Shown in pieces: positions 42,723 to 51,372 of a DNA stretch of 64,000 bases (position 1 is its first letter; the number at the start of each line of letters is the position of its first letter). The stretch is from positions 434,001 to 498,000 of the forward strand of contig OZ220221.1 in the NCBI GenBank assembly GCA_964291505.2, in the 5' to 3' direction. The notes under the pieces were generated by a model. The model had not been told where the DNA came from, searched no databases, and worked only from the letters and a program-made list of their open reading frames with translations. Source of the DNA: Kistimonas sp964291505 (GTDB lineage Bacteria > Pseudomonadota > Gammaproteobacteria > Pseudomonadales > Endozoicomonadaceae). The position numbers were made by a program, and so were the translations under genes.

Positions 42723-44645
42723 CTACTGTGACTTCCGGACGCGGATATACCATTCAGCCAGTAACCTGACCTGCTTCTCGGTATAACCCCGCTCGACCAT
42801 GCGCTTCACAAACTCATTGTGCTTGCGCTGCTCATCATTGCTGCCCTTCGCATTGAAGGAGATAACCGGCAACAGGTCTTCGGTATTGGAGAACATCTTC
42901 TTCTCGATGACCGAACGCATCTTCTCGTAGCTGAGCCAGCTTGGGTTCTTGCCATTATTTCCAGCCCGAGCACGCAGCACGAAGTTCACCACTTCGTTCC
43001 GGAAATCCTTCGGATTGGCAATGCTGGCGGCTTTTTCGATCTTCTCCAGTTCATCATTGATGGCAGAACGGTCGAGAATATCGCCGGTTTCCGGATCACG
43101 GTATTCCTGATCCTGAATCCAGAAATCCGCATAGGTGATGTAGCGGTCGAAGATGTTCTGGCCGTATTCCGAGTAGGATTCCAGGTAAGCGGTCTGAATC
43201 TCTTTACCCAGGAACTCAATGTACTTGGGCGCCAGGAATTCCTTCAGGTAGCGGAGGTAACGCTCCTGAATTTCCTGGGGGAACTGTTGCTGTTCAATTT
43301 CTCGCTCCAGCACATAAAGCAGATGCACCGGGTTGGCCGCCACTTCCGACGGATCAAAATTGAAAACCTTGGACAGGATCTTGAAGGCAAAACGGGTTGA
43401 AAGACCGTCCATGCCTTCATCAACACCAGCCGCATCTTTATATTCCTGCAGCGGCTTCGCCTGCGGATCAGTATCCTTCAGATTTTCGCCATCGTACACC
43501 CGCATCTTTGAGAATACGTTGGAGTTATCAGGTTCCTTGATACGAGACAGCGTCGTGAACTGGGCCAGCATCCGCAGCGTATCCGGTGCACAGGGCGCTT
43601 CACGCAGCGAGCTGTTAAGCAACAGTTTCTCGTAAATCTTGATCTCTTCAGAAACCCGGGTGCAGTAAGGCACCTTGACGATGTTTACCCGGTCAATGAA
43701 CGCTTCATTGGTTTTGTTATTTCTGAAGCTCTGCCATTCGGATTCGTTTGAGTGCGCCAGGATGATGCCGTCATAAGGAATCGCACTCATACCTTCGGTA
43801 CTGTTGTAGTTCCCTTCCTGGGTCGCGGTCAGCAGAGGGTGCAGCACCTTGATGGGGGCCTTGAACATTTCCACGAATTCCATGATCCCCTGGTTGGCGC
43901 GACACAATGCACCGGAGAAGCTGTAAGCATCGGGATCGTTCTGGGAGTATTCTTCCAGCTGACGAATATCCACTTTACCGACAAGGCTGGAAATATCCTG
44001 ATTATTCTCATCACCGGGCTCAGTCTTAGCGACCGCTATCTGGTCAAGAATACTGGGATACAGCTTGACCACCTTAAACTTGGTGATGTCACCACCGTAT
44101 TCGTGAAGACGTTTTACCGCCCAGGGAGAAATAATACCTCGCAGATAGCGCTGAGGAATGCCGTACTCTTCTTCCAGAATCCGACCATCCTCCTGGGGAT
44201 TGAAGAGTCCCAGGGGGGATTCAAAGACAGGGGAACCTTTGATGGCATAAAAGGGGATATCCTGAATCAGCGCCTTCAGGCGTTCCGCCAATGAAGACTT
44301 ACCGCCCCCAACGGGTCCCAATAGGTAAATAATCTGTTTCTTTTCTTCCAGTCCCTGCGCAGCATGCCGGAAATAGGACACAATCTGCTGAATGGCATCT
44401 TCCATGCCATAGAATTCCTCAAACGCTTTGTAGCGCTTGATCAACTTATTGGAAAATATGCGGCTGAGAACCGGATCGCGGGAGGTATCCACCACTTCCG
44501 GTTCACCAATGGCCATCAGCATCCGTTCTGACGCATTGGCATACGTTGTCGGGTCGTCCTTACAGCGCTCCAGGTATTCCTGCAGAGACATCTCTTCCTG
44601 CTTGGTTGACTGATAACGCTCCTGGTACTTATTGAAAATTTCCAT
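42723..44645 (-). CDS. prkA: PrkA AAA+ stress protein kinase, copy 2
   Basis: 640 residues from ATG 44645 (MEIFNKYQERYQS), exactly the length of copy 1. Walker A GPVGGGKSS again at 110-118; TATQEGNYNSTEG and the C-terminal YITYADFWIQDQEYRD are unchanged. Differences from copy 1 concentrate in the first 40 residues and in scattered surface positions, and no catalytic motif is lost, so both copies look functional. First gene of its operon, 134 bases before yeaH copy 2. Confidence 0.95.
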   Translation of the reverse strand: MEIFNKYQERYQSTKQEEMSLQEYLERCKDDPTTYANASERMLMAIGEPEVVDTSRDPVLSRIFSNKLIKRYKAFEEFYGMEDAIQQIVSYFRHAAQGLEEKKQIIYLLGPVGGGKSSLAERLKALIQDIPFYAIKGSPVFESPLGLFNPQEDGRILEEEYGIPQRYLRGIISPWAVKRLHEYGGDITKFKVVKLYPSILDQIAVAKTEPGDENNQDISSLVGKVDIRQLEEYSQNDPDAYSFSGALCRANQGIMEFVEMFKAPIKVLHPLLTATQEGNYNSTEGMSAIPYDGIILAHSNESEWQSFRNNKTNEAFIDRVNIVKVPYCTRVSEEIKIYEKLLLNSSLREAPCAPDTLRMLAQFTTLSRIKEPDNSNVFSKMRVYDGENLKDTDPQAKPLQEYKDAAGVDEGMDGLSTRFAFKILSKVFNFDPSEVAANPVHLLYVLEREIEQQQFPQEIQERYLRYLKEFLAPKYIEFLGKEIQTAYLESYSEYGQNIFDRYITYADFWIQDQEYRDPETGDILDRSAINDELEKIEKAASIANPKDFRNEVVNFVLRARAGNNGKNPSWLSYEKMRSVIEKKMFSNTEDLLPVISFNAKGSNDEQRKHNEFVKRMVERGYTEKQVRLLAEWYIRVRKSQ

Positions 44646-44775
44646 TTCTCGATCACCTGCCCTGTCTGAATAATATTGCAACCGCCAGTACCACTGCTGA
44701 TGCAACAACAGGCATCAATGCCCTGCGATTTGCCCGGTCGATCCGGTTCCTTATCCAAGCTGAACCTTTGTTATG

Positions 44776-44802
44776 ACCGGGAACGTTATTGCCGTTCCCG
44801 GT
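44776..44802. terminator. 10-bp perfect hairpin between bkd genes and prkA copy 2
   Basis: ACCGGGAACG (44776-44785) pairs with CGTTCCCGGT (44793-44802) across a 7-base loop. It lies in the 236-base gap after the E2 stop and ahead of prkA. No T-run follows on either strand; it could be a terminator, a leader structure or an operator. Confidence 0.45.
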
Positions 44803-44881
44803 ATCTATCGGTTACTGTCTTGCCAGCTTGATTTTATGTCTCTCTTTTTTAATCTAGCCTTCTTTAGGTTTTAAAACGAAT

Positions 44882-45994
44882 TTATGTACTCTGCAACTGC
44901 TTGATAACTGTTGCGAGGAATCGTGCCGCTTCTCCACCGGTGACGGCTCGGTGATCAAAGCTGAGAGAAAGCGGCATGATACGGTGTACTTCCACCTTAC
45001 CCTCCACAACGACAGCTTCCTCCCTGATGACGCCAGTTCCTAAAATGCAGACCATCGGCGGCACCACAATGGGCGTCGCATAGCGACCTGCCATCGTGCC
45101 GAAATTACTCAGCGTGATGGTGGCGCCTTTCAACTCATCCTGGGGGACGGAGCGGTTTTCCACATCACGGCACATGGCATCCAATCCTTTCCGAAGATGC
45201 TGTGCTGAACGATTACCGATATCCTGCATCACCGGCACAAAGAGCCCCTGATCAGAATCCACAGCAACACCGAGGTGTACCTGATCAAACAGACGGCGGC
45301 TGAAAGTTCTTCCATCAAACCAGGCATTCAATGACGGTTCTGCTCTGCAGGCCTCAGCAATGGCAAGCATGACGCGAACCGTGATATCCGTACCTTTTTC
45401 CCAATGCCCAATATCCGCATCATCAAACAATGTGACCGGTACGACGGACTCACCAGAAGCCGCCATGTTTCTGGCCATATGTTTACGTACGCCACGCAGA
45501 GTTTCCGCGTCCTCACCCAGCGGACTGGTATAGGCTGCCTTTTCGACATCTTCAGCGGTAATGTTGCCTGCCGGTGACGACGGCTCAACCGTATTGATAT
45601 CAACACCCAGCCGTTGCGCCAGGGCTCTTACCGCCGGCGTCGCCCGAACTCTCTGACTTTCTGCGGTTGATGGCGAAACACCCACAAAAAACTGGTCATC
45701 ATCTGCCGATTCCGGTGCTTCCTCCAGCTTGCCGACAACGGTTCCGGAATCCTCTTCTTCAACACCGGCAAATTCCACCAGCGGCTCACCGGTATGAAGT
45801 GTATCTCCTGGTTCGCCAAATAATTTTCCAATCACACCCGTTTGTGGAGAAGGCACATCCACCACCGCCTTGGCGGTTTCCACAGATACCAGCAGTTGAT
45901 CTTCCTCAACCTGATCACCGGGTTTGACATGCCACTTGACGATATCCGCTTCGGGAATCCCCTCGCCCAGATCAGGTAACTTGAAAAAGCGCAT
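44882..45994 (-). CDS. Branched-chain 2-oxo-acid dehydrogenase E2 (dihydrolipoyl acyltransferase)
   Basis: 370 residues from ATG 45994 (GGGGGTG upstream). A single lipoyl domain (1-80) has the lipoylated Lys in VSVETAKAVVDVPSP. An acidic linker follows, then the peripheral-subunit-binding domain (VRATPAVRALAQRLGVDINT, about 118-155) and the catalytic domain (about 170-370). The catalytic His is in SFDHRAVTGGEAARFL; the usual Asp of the HxxxDG motif is Thr here. The normal product is an acyl-CoA from the lipoyl-bound acyl group. Last gene of the Leu-dehydrogenase/E1/E2 set. Confidence 0.85.
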   Translation of the reverse strand: MRFFKLPDLGEGIPEADIVKWHVKPGDQVEEDQLLVSVETAKAVVDVPSPQTGVIGKLFGEPGDTLHTGEPLVEFAGVEEEDSGTVVGKLEEAPESADDDQFFVGVSPSTAESQRVRATPAVRALAQRLGVDINTVEPSSPAGNITAEDVEKAAYTSPLGEDAETLRGVRKHMARNMAASGESVVPVTLFDDADIGHWEKGTDITVRVMLAIAEACRAEPSLNAWFDGRTFSRRLFDQVHLGVAVDSDQGLFVPVMQDIGNRSAQHLRKGLDAMCRDVENRSVPQDELKGATITLSNFGTMAGRYATPIVVPPMVCILGTGVIREEAVVVEGKVEVHRIMPLSLSFDHRAVTGGEAARFLATVIKQLQST

Positions 45995-46069
45995 TGCACA
46001 CCCCCTTTGAAAGGTGACAGCAAAATCAGACTATTCCGCTACGGTCACAGGTCTCTCTGTCGCCGCAGG

Positions 46070-47050
46070 CTATTGAAACATTACGGTTTCCTTGATCGCC
46101 CGAACGATGCGTTCCGTATCCGGCAAATAGTGATCTTCCATGCGGTAATAAGGCATGGTGATGTCGTATCCGGCCACACGCTTGACCGGCGCCTGAAGCT
46201 CAAAAATAGCCTCGGCGGATACCTGTGCGGCGATTTCAGCACCGACGCCGAAACTCCTGGCAGCCTCATGGACAATCACACAACGACCCGTTTTGCGTAC
46301 AGACGCCAGAATCGTATCCATATCCAGCGGCTTGATGGTTGCCACATCAATGACTTCCACGCTAATGCCCTCTTCACCCAACGCTTTAGCCGCTTCCAGA
46401 CTTTCTTTGATGGATGCGCCCCAGCTGACCAGGGTGACATCCTGACCTTCTCGCAAGGTAAAACAGGTATCCAATGGCAAGGTCGTGCCTACTGCCGGCA
46501 TTTCCTGTTTCTGCAAACGATAAATGCGCTTGGGCTCCAGAAAGATGACCGGATCAGGATCAGCAATAGCGGCCAGCAGCAGACTATAGGCCCGTACCGG
46601 TGATGACGGGATGACAACTCGCAAACCTGGAATGTGAGCAAACAGGGCTTCGGTACTTTCGGAATGGTGTTCGGGCGCATGGATACCGCCACCATAAGGC
46701 GCCCGTAACACCATCGGGCACGTCAACCGCCCGCGAGTCCTGTTACGCATGCGCGCGGCATGGCAGCATAACTGCTCCATACTGGGAAAAATAAACCCCA
46801 TGAACTGAATTTCCGCGACAGGCTTTAACCCCTGGGAGGCCATCCCGATGGAAACGCCGGCAATGAGCGCCTCTGCCAGCGGAGTATCCATAACCCGCTT
46901 GAAACCGTATTTTTCCTTGAGGCCGATCGTTGCCCTGAAAACCCCGCCGTTGGTACCAACATCCTCGCCCAGCACCACGACATCTTCATCCGCGGCCATC
47001 GCGTCGTCCAACGCCTTGTTGACCGCTTCTACCATCGTGATCTTAGTCAT
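46070..47050 (-). CDS. 2-oxo-acid dehydrogenase E1 beta subunit
   Basis: 326 residues, complete transketolase-type Pyr plus C-terminal domains: VVVLGEDVGTNGGVFRAT at the TPP-activating Glu, RVMDTPLAEALIAGVSIGMA, and GGGIHAPEHHSESTEALFAH. The length and the GGGxHxxxxHS motif fit the BCKDH/PDH-beta family. Its start overlaps the E1-alpha stop by 8 bases. It forms a heterotetramer with E1 alpha. Confidence 0.9.
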   Translation of the reverse strand: MTKITMVEAVNKALDDAMAADEDVVVLGEDVGTNGGVFRATIGLKEKYGFKRVMDTPLAEALIAGVSIGMASQGLKPVAEIQFMGFIFPSMEQLCCHAARMRNRTRGRLTCPMVLRAPYGGGIHAPEHHSESTEALFAHIPGLRVVIPSSPVRAYSLLLAAIADPDPVIFLEPKRIYRLQKQEMPAVGTTLPLDTCFTLREGQDVTLVSWGASIKESLEAAKALGEEGISVEVIDVATIKPLDMDTILASVRKTGRCVIVHEAARSFGVGAEIAAQVSAEAIFELQAPVKRVAGYDITMPYYRMEDHYLPDTERIVRAIKETVMFQ

Positions 47051-48116
47051 GACCGAGACCTCCCAACTTCATTTCCTCTTTCTGCTCGGCCAATCCCTTG
47101 GGTGTACTGGCGTAGTGATAATCAAAGAGGTCATCAATGGTCGGTAAGGGGGTGGACTCGTAAGCCTCAACCTCTTCGTGAACTTGCTGGGCCACACGTT
47201 CCTGCAAGGCCGTTTCTTTTTCTGGCCCCCAGTGACCTCTGGCGTGCAAATAGTCCCGAAGACGTTTGATCGGTTCTTTTTCCCAGGCTTCCCGGAGTTC
47301 TTCAGAAGGACGGTAGCGACCCGCATCATCGGCCGTGGTGTGGTCGGACAGCCGGTAGCTGATCGCTTCAATCACCGTTGCACCACGTTTGTGACGGGCA
47401 CGATCCAACGCGGCACTGACGACTTCATGCAAAGCAATGACATCATTGCCATCGACCTGCACACAATGTAACCCGGCACCCACCCCTTTCTGGGCCAATG
47501 TCGGCGCACCACACTGGATGGAGCGTGGTACGGAAATCGCCCACTGGTTATTGTTGATGAAATAAACCACCGGCAACTGCCAAGCGCCGGCAAGATTCAA
47601 GGATTCGAGGAAGTCTCCCTTAGACGTCGCACCATCACCACAGGTCGTCAGGACCACTCGATCCTCACCCCGCAGTTTGAAGGCACTGGCAATCCCCGCA
47701 GCATGGGGTGCCTGGGTTGCGATAGGTACGCAGTTGGGAAAATCCTGACCATACCCTTCAGATGCACTGCCAATTTCATCACCACCCCAGTAGCGGTAAA
47801 TATCCGCGTAGCGAACACCACGAGCCACCATCGCCGGATGGTCACGGTAATAGGGAACAAAAACATCACTGCTTTCAAGCAGTTTCCCATAAACAACTCC
47901 CTGGGCTTCCTGCCCCAGGCAAGATGGATAGGTTCCCATCTTGCCGGTCCGTTGTAGAGCAACCGCTTTCTGGTCTGCCTGCCGGGCAAACACCATGGCT
48001 TCGTAATAGTCGACCAATATTTCAGGCTGTTCTGCCCAGCCCGGCAATGGCTGTGTCAGTTCGGCGTTTTCATCCAGGTACTGAACCCAGGGAATGGTTT
48101 CATGAGTTTTCGTCAT
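47043..48116 (-). CDS. 2-oxo-acid dehydrogenase E1 alpha subunit
   Basis: 357 residues with the TPP-binding motif GDGATSKGDFLESLNLAGAW...NNNQWAIS and the phosphorylation-loop region ISYRLSDHTTADDAGRYR typical of the E1-alpha family. GGGGGG ribosome site before ATG 48116. The branched-chain preference is inferred from the leucine dehydrogenase gene just upstream; pyruvate cannot be excluded by sequence alone. Confidence 0.88.
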   Translation of the reverse strand: MTKTHETIPWVQYLDENAELTQPLPGWAEQPEILVDYYEAMVFARQADQKAVALQRTGKMGTYPSCLGQEAQGVVYGKLLESSDVFVPYYRDHPAMVARGVRYADIYRYWGGDEIGSASEGYGQDFPNCVPIATQAPHAAGIASAFKLRGEDRVVLTTCGDGATSKGDFLESLNLAGAWQLPVVYFINNNQWAISVPRSIQCGAPTLAQKGVGAGLHCVQVDGNDVIALHEVVSAALDRARHKRGATVIEAISYRLSDHTTADDAGRYRPSEELREAWEKEPIKRLRDYLHARGHWGPEKETALQERVAQQVHEEVEAYESTPLPTIDDLFDYHYASTPKGLAEQKEEMKLGGLGHD

Positions 48117-48145
48117 ATACCCCCCAGTCTTTTCCGGTTACTGTT

Positions 48146-49240
48146 TCAGGCTGTCATACGTCCCTGATCATTTCCGTAAAGAATTGTTTCGGCCATTCGG
48201 TCTGCAATCAGTGAGATGGGCTCACCACTTTGCGCCTGTCGCTTGAACAGTTGTGTCAGCGTCTCACCAATGCCGTCAATCCGTTTCCTGATCACCTTGT
48301 CTGACTCGCCTACATGGCGCAGCGACGCAAAGATCAGCCCACCTGCATTAACCAGGTAATCCGGTGCATAAAGGATTGCCTGACGGTGTAAAGATAGACC
48401 GGAGTCCGGATCTGCGAATTGGTTATTTGCCGAACCGGCCACAACACGGCATTTCAGCGCCTGAATCGTTTTATTGTTCAGAATGCCGCCCAGCCCGCAG
48501 GGACTGAACACATCACAGTTCACCGCGTGAATATCCTCAGGCGAAACCGCTTCGGCATTGAAGGCTTTACAACATTGGTCGACTTTGTCCTGTGCTATGT
48601 CGGCAACAATAAGACGAGCCTTGGCTTGGTGCAGCAACTGACATAATGCGTATCCCACATGTCCCAGCCCCTGAACGGCAATAGTGACGCCATCCAATGA
48701 ATCCGGCAGATCCTTGCAGGCCGCAACGCAGGCCTTGATACTGCCAAATACACCCTGTGCGGTGTAAGGTGCCGGATCGCCCATCGCGGTTGTGCAGGTA
48801 ACATGCGCGGTTTCAGTCGCGATTGTGTCCATATCTTCCGTGAATGTGCCGCAATCCATCGCGGTGATATATCGTCCGCCCAATTCATTAACGAAGCGTC
48901 CGAAAGCCTTGAACAGCGCCTCACGGTCAAAGTCGCCATCCGGTGCCATCACAACGGATTTACCGCCGCCCTGATCCAATCCTGCAAGCGCCGCTTTATA
49001 GCTCATGGCTTTCGCCAGACGCACAGCATCCTGAATCGCTTCCTCAGTCGTTTGGTAAGAGATAAAACGGCACCCTCCCAGCGCAGGTCCCCGTGATGTA
49101 TCGTGTATCGCGATAATGGCCTTCAGGCCAGATGATTCATCATGCTTGAAATGAAGATCATTGAGTCTGGTATCAGTGATCGTCCTGAACACAGCGGAAT
49201 CCCTCCCTTCGTGCCACAAGACCAGTGCATTCACTTGCAC
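48146..49240 (-). CDS. ldh: Leucine (branched-chain/Phe) dehydrogenase
   Basis: 364 residues from GTG 49240, possibly GTG 49234. The Glu/Leu/Phe/Val dehydrogenase N-domain contains SGLKAIIAIHDTSRGPALGG, the catalytic Lys in SYKAALAGLDQGGGKSVV and TAMDCGTFTEDMD. The Rossmann domain has VAVQGLGHVGYALCQLL-type sequence (IAVQGLGHVGY) and ends with PDYLVNAGGLIF. It oxidatively deaminates Leu, Ile and Val to 2-oxo acids using NAD, feeding the E1/E2 complex encoded next. 29 bases separate it from E1 alpha. Confidence 0.9.
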   Translation of the reverse strand: MQVNALVLWHEGRDSAVFRTITDTRLNDLHFKHDESSGLKAIIAIHDTSRGPALGGCRFISYQTTEEAIQDAVRLAKAMSYKAALAGLDQGGGKSVVMAPDGDFDREALFKAFGRFVNELGGRYITAMDCGTFTEDMDTIATETAHVTCTTAMGDPAPYTAQGVFGSIKACVAACKDLPDSLDGVTIAVQGLGHVGYALCQLLHQAKARLIVADIAQDKVDQCCKAFNAEAVSPEDIHAVNCDVFSPCGLGGILNNKTIQALKCRVVAGSANNQFADPDSGLSLHRQAILYAPDYLVNAGGLIFASLRHVGESDKVIRKRIDGIGETLTQLFKRQAQSGEPISLIADRMAETILYGNDQGRMTA

Positions 49241-49538
49241 CGACTCTACGTTTCGTCACTTTCAAAGAGGACGATAATCGTATTGATCCGGCTTATGGCT
49301 GTTAGTTAGATGATATTGCATTCAGCTTAGTACAGGATTTCAGAGCCATAACAAAAATGTAAGACCAATGTCTTTTAAATAGTGATTCGCCGGCACAGCG
49401 TGTAATCATTTTCCTACAACACGTTCAGCCAAGCCCTGACAGCCAGAAGCCCACACTCTTTGTTACAGAAATTTTGTGCTCATATGACAGAACAGGTATT
49501 CTGGACGGCCAATAAATAGAAATATTACCTGTCACTGT

Positions 49539-49883
49539 ATGAACGAGACATTTACTGAACAACGCAGACATGTTCGCAAGCGCCTTGATTGTACAGCGTT
49601 TGTCTTCGACACCATCACGGGTGAAAAGCTGGGCCGCCTGTTCGACATTTCCAAAGAAGGATTCATGTTGCTGACGACACGGGAACTGTCCGCACAGCAA
49701 CAGCTAAATCTCACCATGGAGTTACCCAATACCATTTCTGGTCAACATAACATTGAGCTGTCAGCAGAATGTGTCTGGTGCCAGCCGTCCAGTTTCAGTG
49801 AAGATTTCGGCGCAGGCTTCCGAGTCAAAGACATTTCAGAACAGGATAACGTCGCGCTTCAGTATTTTATCCGCGACTTCTAA
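49539..49883 (+). CDS. PilZ-domain protein
   Basis: 114 residues forming one PilZ domain. The c-di-GMP-binding arginine stretch RRHVRKRLDC is at residues 9-18 and the second motif LFDISKEGFML (DxSxxG) follows at about 37-45. Such proteins change motility, adhesion or envelope processes on binding c-di-GMP. Stand-alone, with a weak ribosome site; downstream 78 bases lies the SnoaL-like gene, possibly co-transcribed. Confidence 0.85.
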   Translation: MNETFTEQRRHVRKRLDCTAFVFDTITGEKLGRLFDISKEGFMLLTTRELSAQQQLNLTMELPNTISGQHNIELSAECVWCQPSSFSEDFGAGFRVKDISEQDNVALQYFIRDF

Positions 49884-49961
49884 ATCAGTGCTTGATCGTA
49901 CGAGCGCTGTACGGTCAGTAACCCGAACCCGGCCATACTTTCACGCACCAGGGATGGCAGC

Positions 49962-50444
49962 ATGAATCCAAAACCATTTGTGTCAGTGGAACAGGAGCGT
50001 TTAACCGGCGAGCAATTGGTTCGCCGTCACATTGAATGGTCATGGAACCGGGGTAAAGAGAGGCTTCTGGCCCATTGCCATACGCGGGATTTTTTTTACT
50101 TTAACTCATTGATCGGACGGAAAACTGATTTCCAGGGGTTCAGTCAGACCATTCAACTGGTCAGGCACTATATGCCGGACCTGGAAGTCTTGACCGATGA
50201 TATTATTGTTGACCACAACAAACTGGCAACAACCTCCACCTTTTACGGCACCCTGAAAAAACCGCTGCCCGGCGTCGAACCTTCAGACCGGGTGATTACC
50301 CTCTCTGCGATATCGGTGTGGTACCTGCAGTCAGGCAGAATTCGCAGTCTGACGACGCTGTTTAACATGGAAGAATTACTGGAGCAGACAGGACTCACCA
50401 CGGTGAAAAGCCAACTGGGCCCCATACTGTCAGCCGTACCCTGA
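49962..50444 (+). CDS. SnoaL/NTF2-like protein
   Basis: 160 residues with the cone-shaped NTF2 fold pattern: LVRRHIEWSWNRGKERLLAH, HTRDFFYFNSLIG, GFSQTIQLVRHYMPDLEV and a final strand pair ISVWYLQSGRIRSLTTLF. Proteins of this ester-cyclase-like group bind small hydrophobic ligands; the function is unknown. GGGATGG ribosome site. It converges with lrp, 61 bases between stops. Confidence 0.7.
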   Translation: MNPKPFVSVEQERLTGEQLVRRHIEWSWNRGKERLLAHCHTRDFFYFNSLIGRKTDFQGFSQTIQLVRHYMPDLEVLTDDIIVDHNKLATTSTFYGTLKKPLPGVEPSDRVITLSAISVWYLQSGRIRSLTTLFNMEELLEQTGLTTVKSQLGPILSAVP

Positions 50445-50504
50445 ACACAGGGCGGAGCAACAAACACGAACAAGGTCTGTTACTCCTTCACTGTATATGA
50501 TGGA

Positions 50505-50993
50505 TCAGCACTCGATCGGCAGGCTTAACGTTTCCTTCACTTCTTCCATGACGATATAGCTCTTGGATTCTCTGACGCCAGGCAGTTTCAGCAGGATATC
50601 ACCGAGCAACTTGCGGTATGACGCCATCTCCGAGATTCGCGCCTTGATCAGGTAGTCAAAGTTACCTGATACCAAGTGACACTCCAGCACATTCGGCAGG
50701 CTGCCAACAGCCTGACGAAACTCATCAAAAATGTCCGCAGACTTTGAATACAGGCTGATCTCAACAAACACCAGCAGTCCCGCTTCCAAAAAGTTTGGAT
50801 TCAGACGTGCACTGTACCCCTGAATAACATTTTCCCTTTCCAGTCGCTTCACACGTTCCATGCAGGGCGTCGTACTGAGCCCTACCTTGTCAGCCAGGTC
50901 CACATAGGAAATACGGCCGTTTTCTTGCAGAACCCTCAAGATATTCCGGTCAATCCTGTCAAGCTGTCGTGTAATTTCTTTCCTGTTTCTCAT
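50505..50993 (-). CDS. lrp: Leucine-responsive regulator Lrp
   Basis: I start at ATG 50993 (MRNRKEITRQLDRIDRNILR), which matches E. coli Lrp; the frame continues to 51029. 162 residues. The N-terminal HTH has ENGRISYVDLADKVGLSTTPCMERVKRLE and the RAM ligand-binding domain has LVFVEISLYSK, ECHLVSGNFDYLIKARI and YRKLLGDILLKLPGV. It is a global regulator of amino-acid metabolism responsive to leucine. It lies near the branched-chain degradation genes and is divergent from alanine racemase, which suggests (but does not show) local control. Confidence 0.9.
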   Translation of the reverse strand: MRNRKEITRQLDRIDRNILRVLQENGRISYVDLADKVGLSTTPCMERVKRLERENVIQGYSARLNPNFLEAGLLVFVEISLYSKSADIFDEFRQAVGSLPNVLECHLVSGNFDYLIKARISEMASYRKLLGDILLKLPGVRESKSYIVMEEVKETLSLPIEC

Positions 50994-51372
50994 GATACGA
51001 ATCGATACTCTGGAGCACTGAGAAGCCATCGACAGTAAACGTCGCCCTGGTTAATAAGGCATCGTGTAAAAACGTTAACTGAACGATGACACCGAACCTG
51101 CAGGAGATACTAGGCTCTGTACGAATCTGTCCACAACACAGGGATTCCAACTTGCGAAGCTCTCCCACGTCCGTCGGAACAGCGAGCCTATCGTAGGGTG
51201 AATACTATCACGTCTACAGAGAAGTGATTCCATTTCCGGTGAATATCATGGTAAAACAATGACTCAGGCCATGATTTTATGCCCTGTCCACTCGATAGAT
51301 CAGTTATTCCCTGCTGTCGCCGACGTTTTTCATGCTGTACGCAGCCACTATGGAACGGAGCCCTGCTTTTCA

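Noticed and set aside
49476..49490. CAGAAATTTTGTGCT resembles an Lrp site near leucine dehydrogenase.
   Set aside because: It breaks the Lrp consensus at several positions, and the AT-rich context makes chance matches likely.
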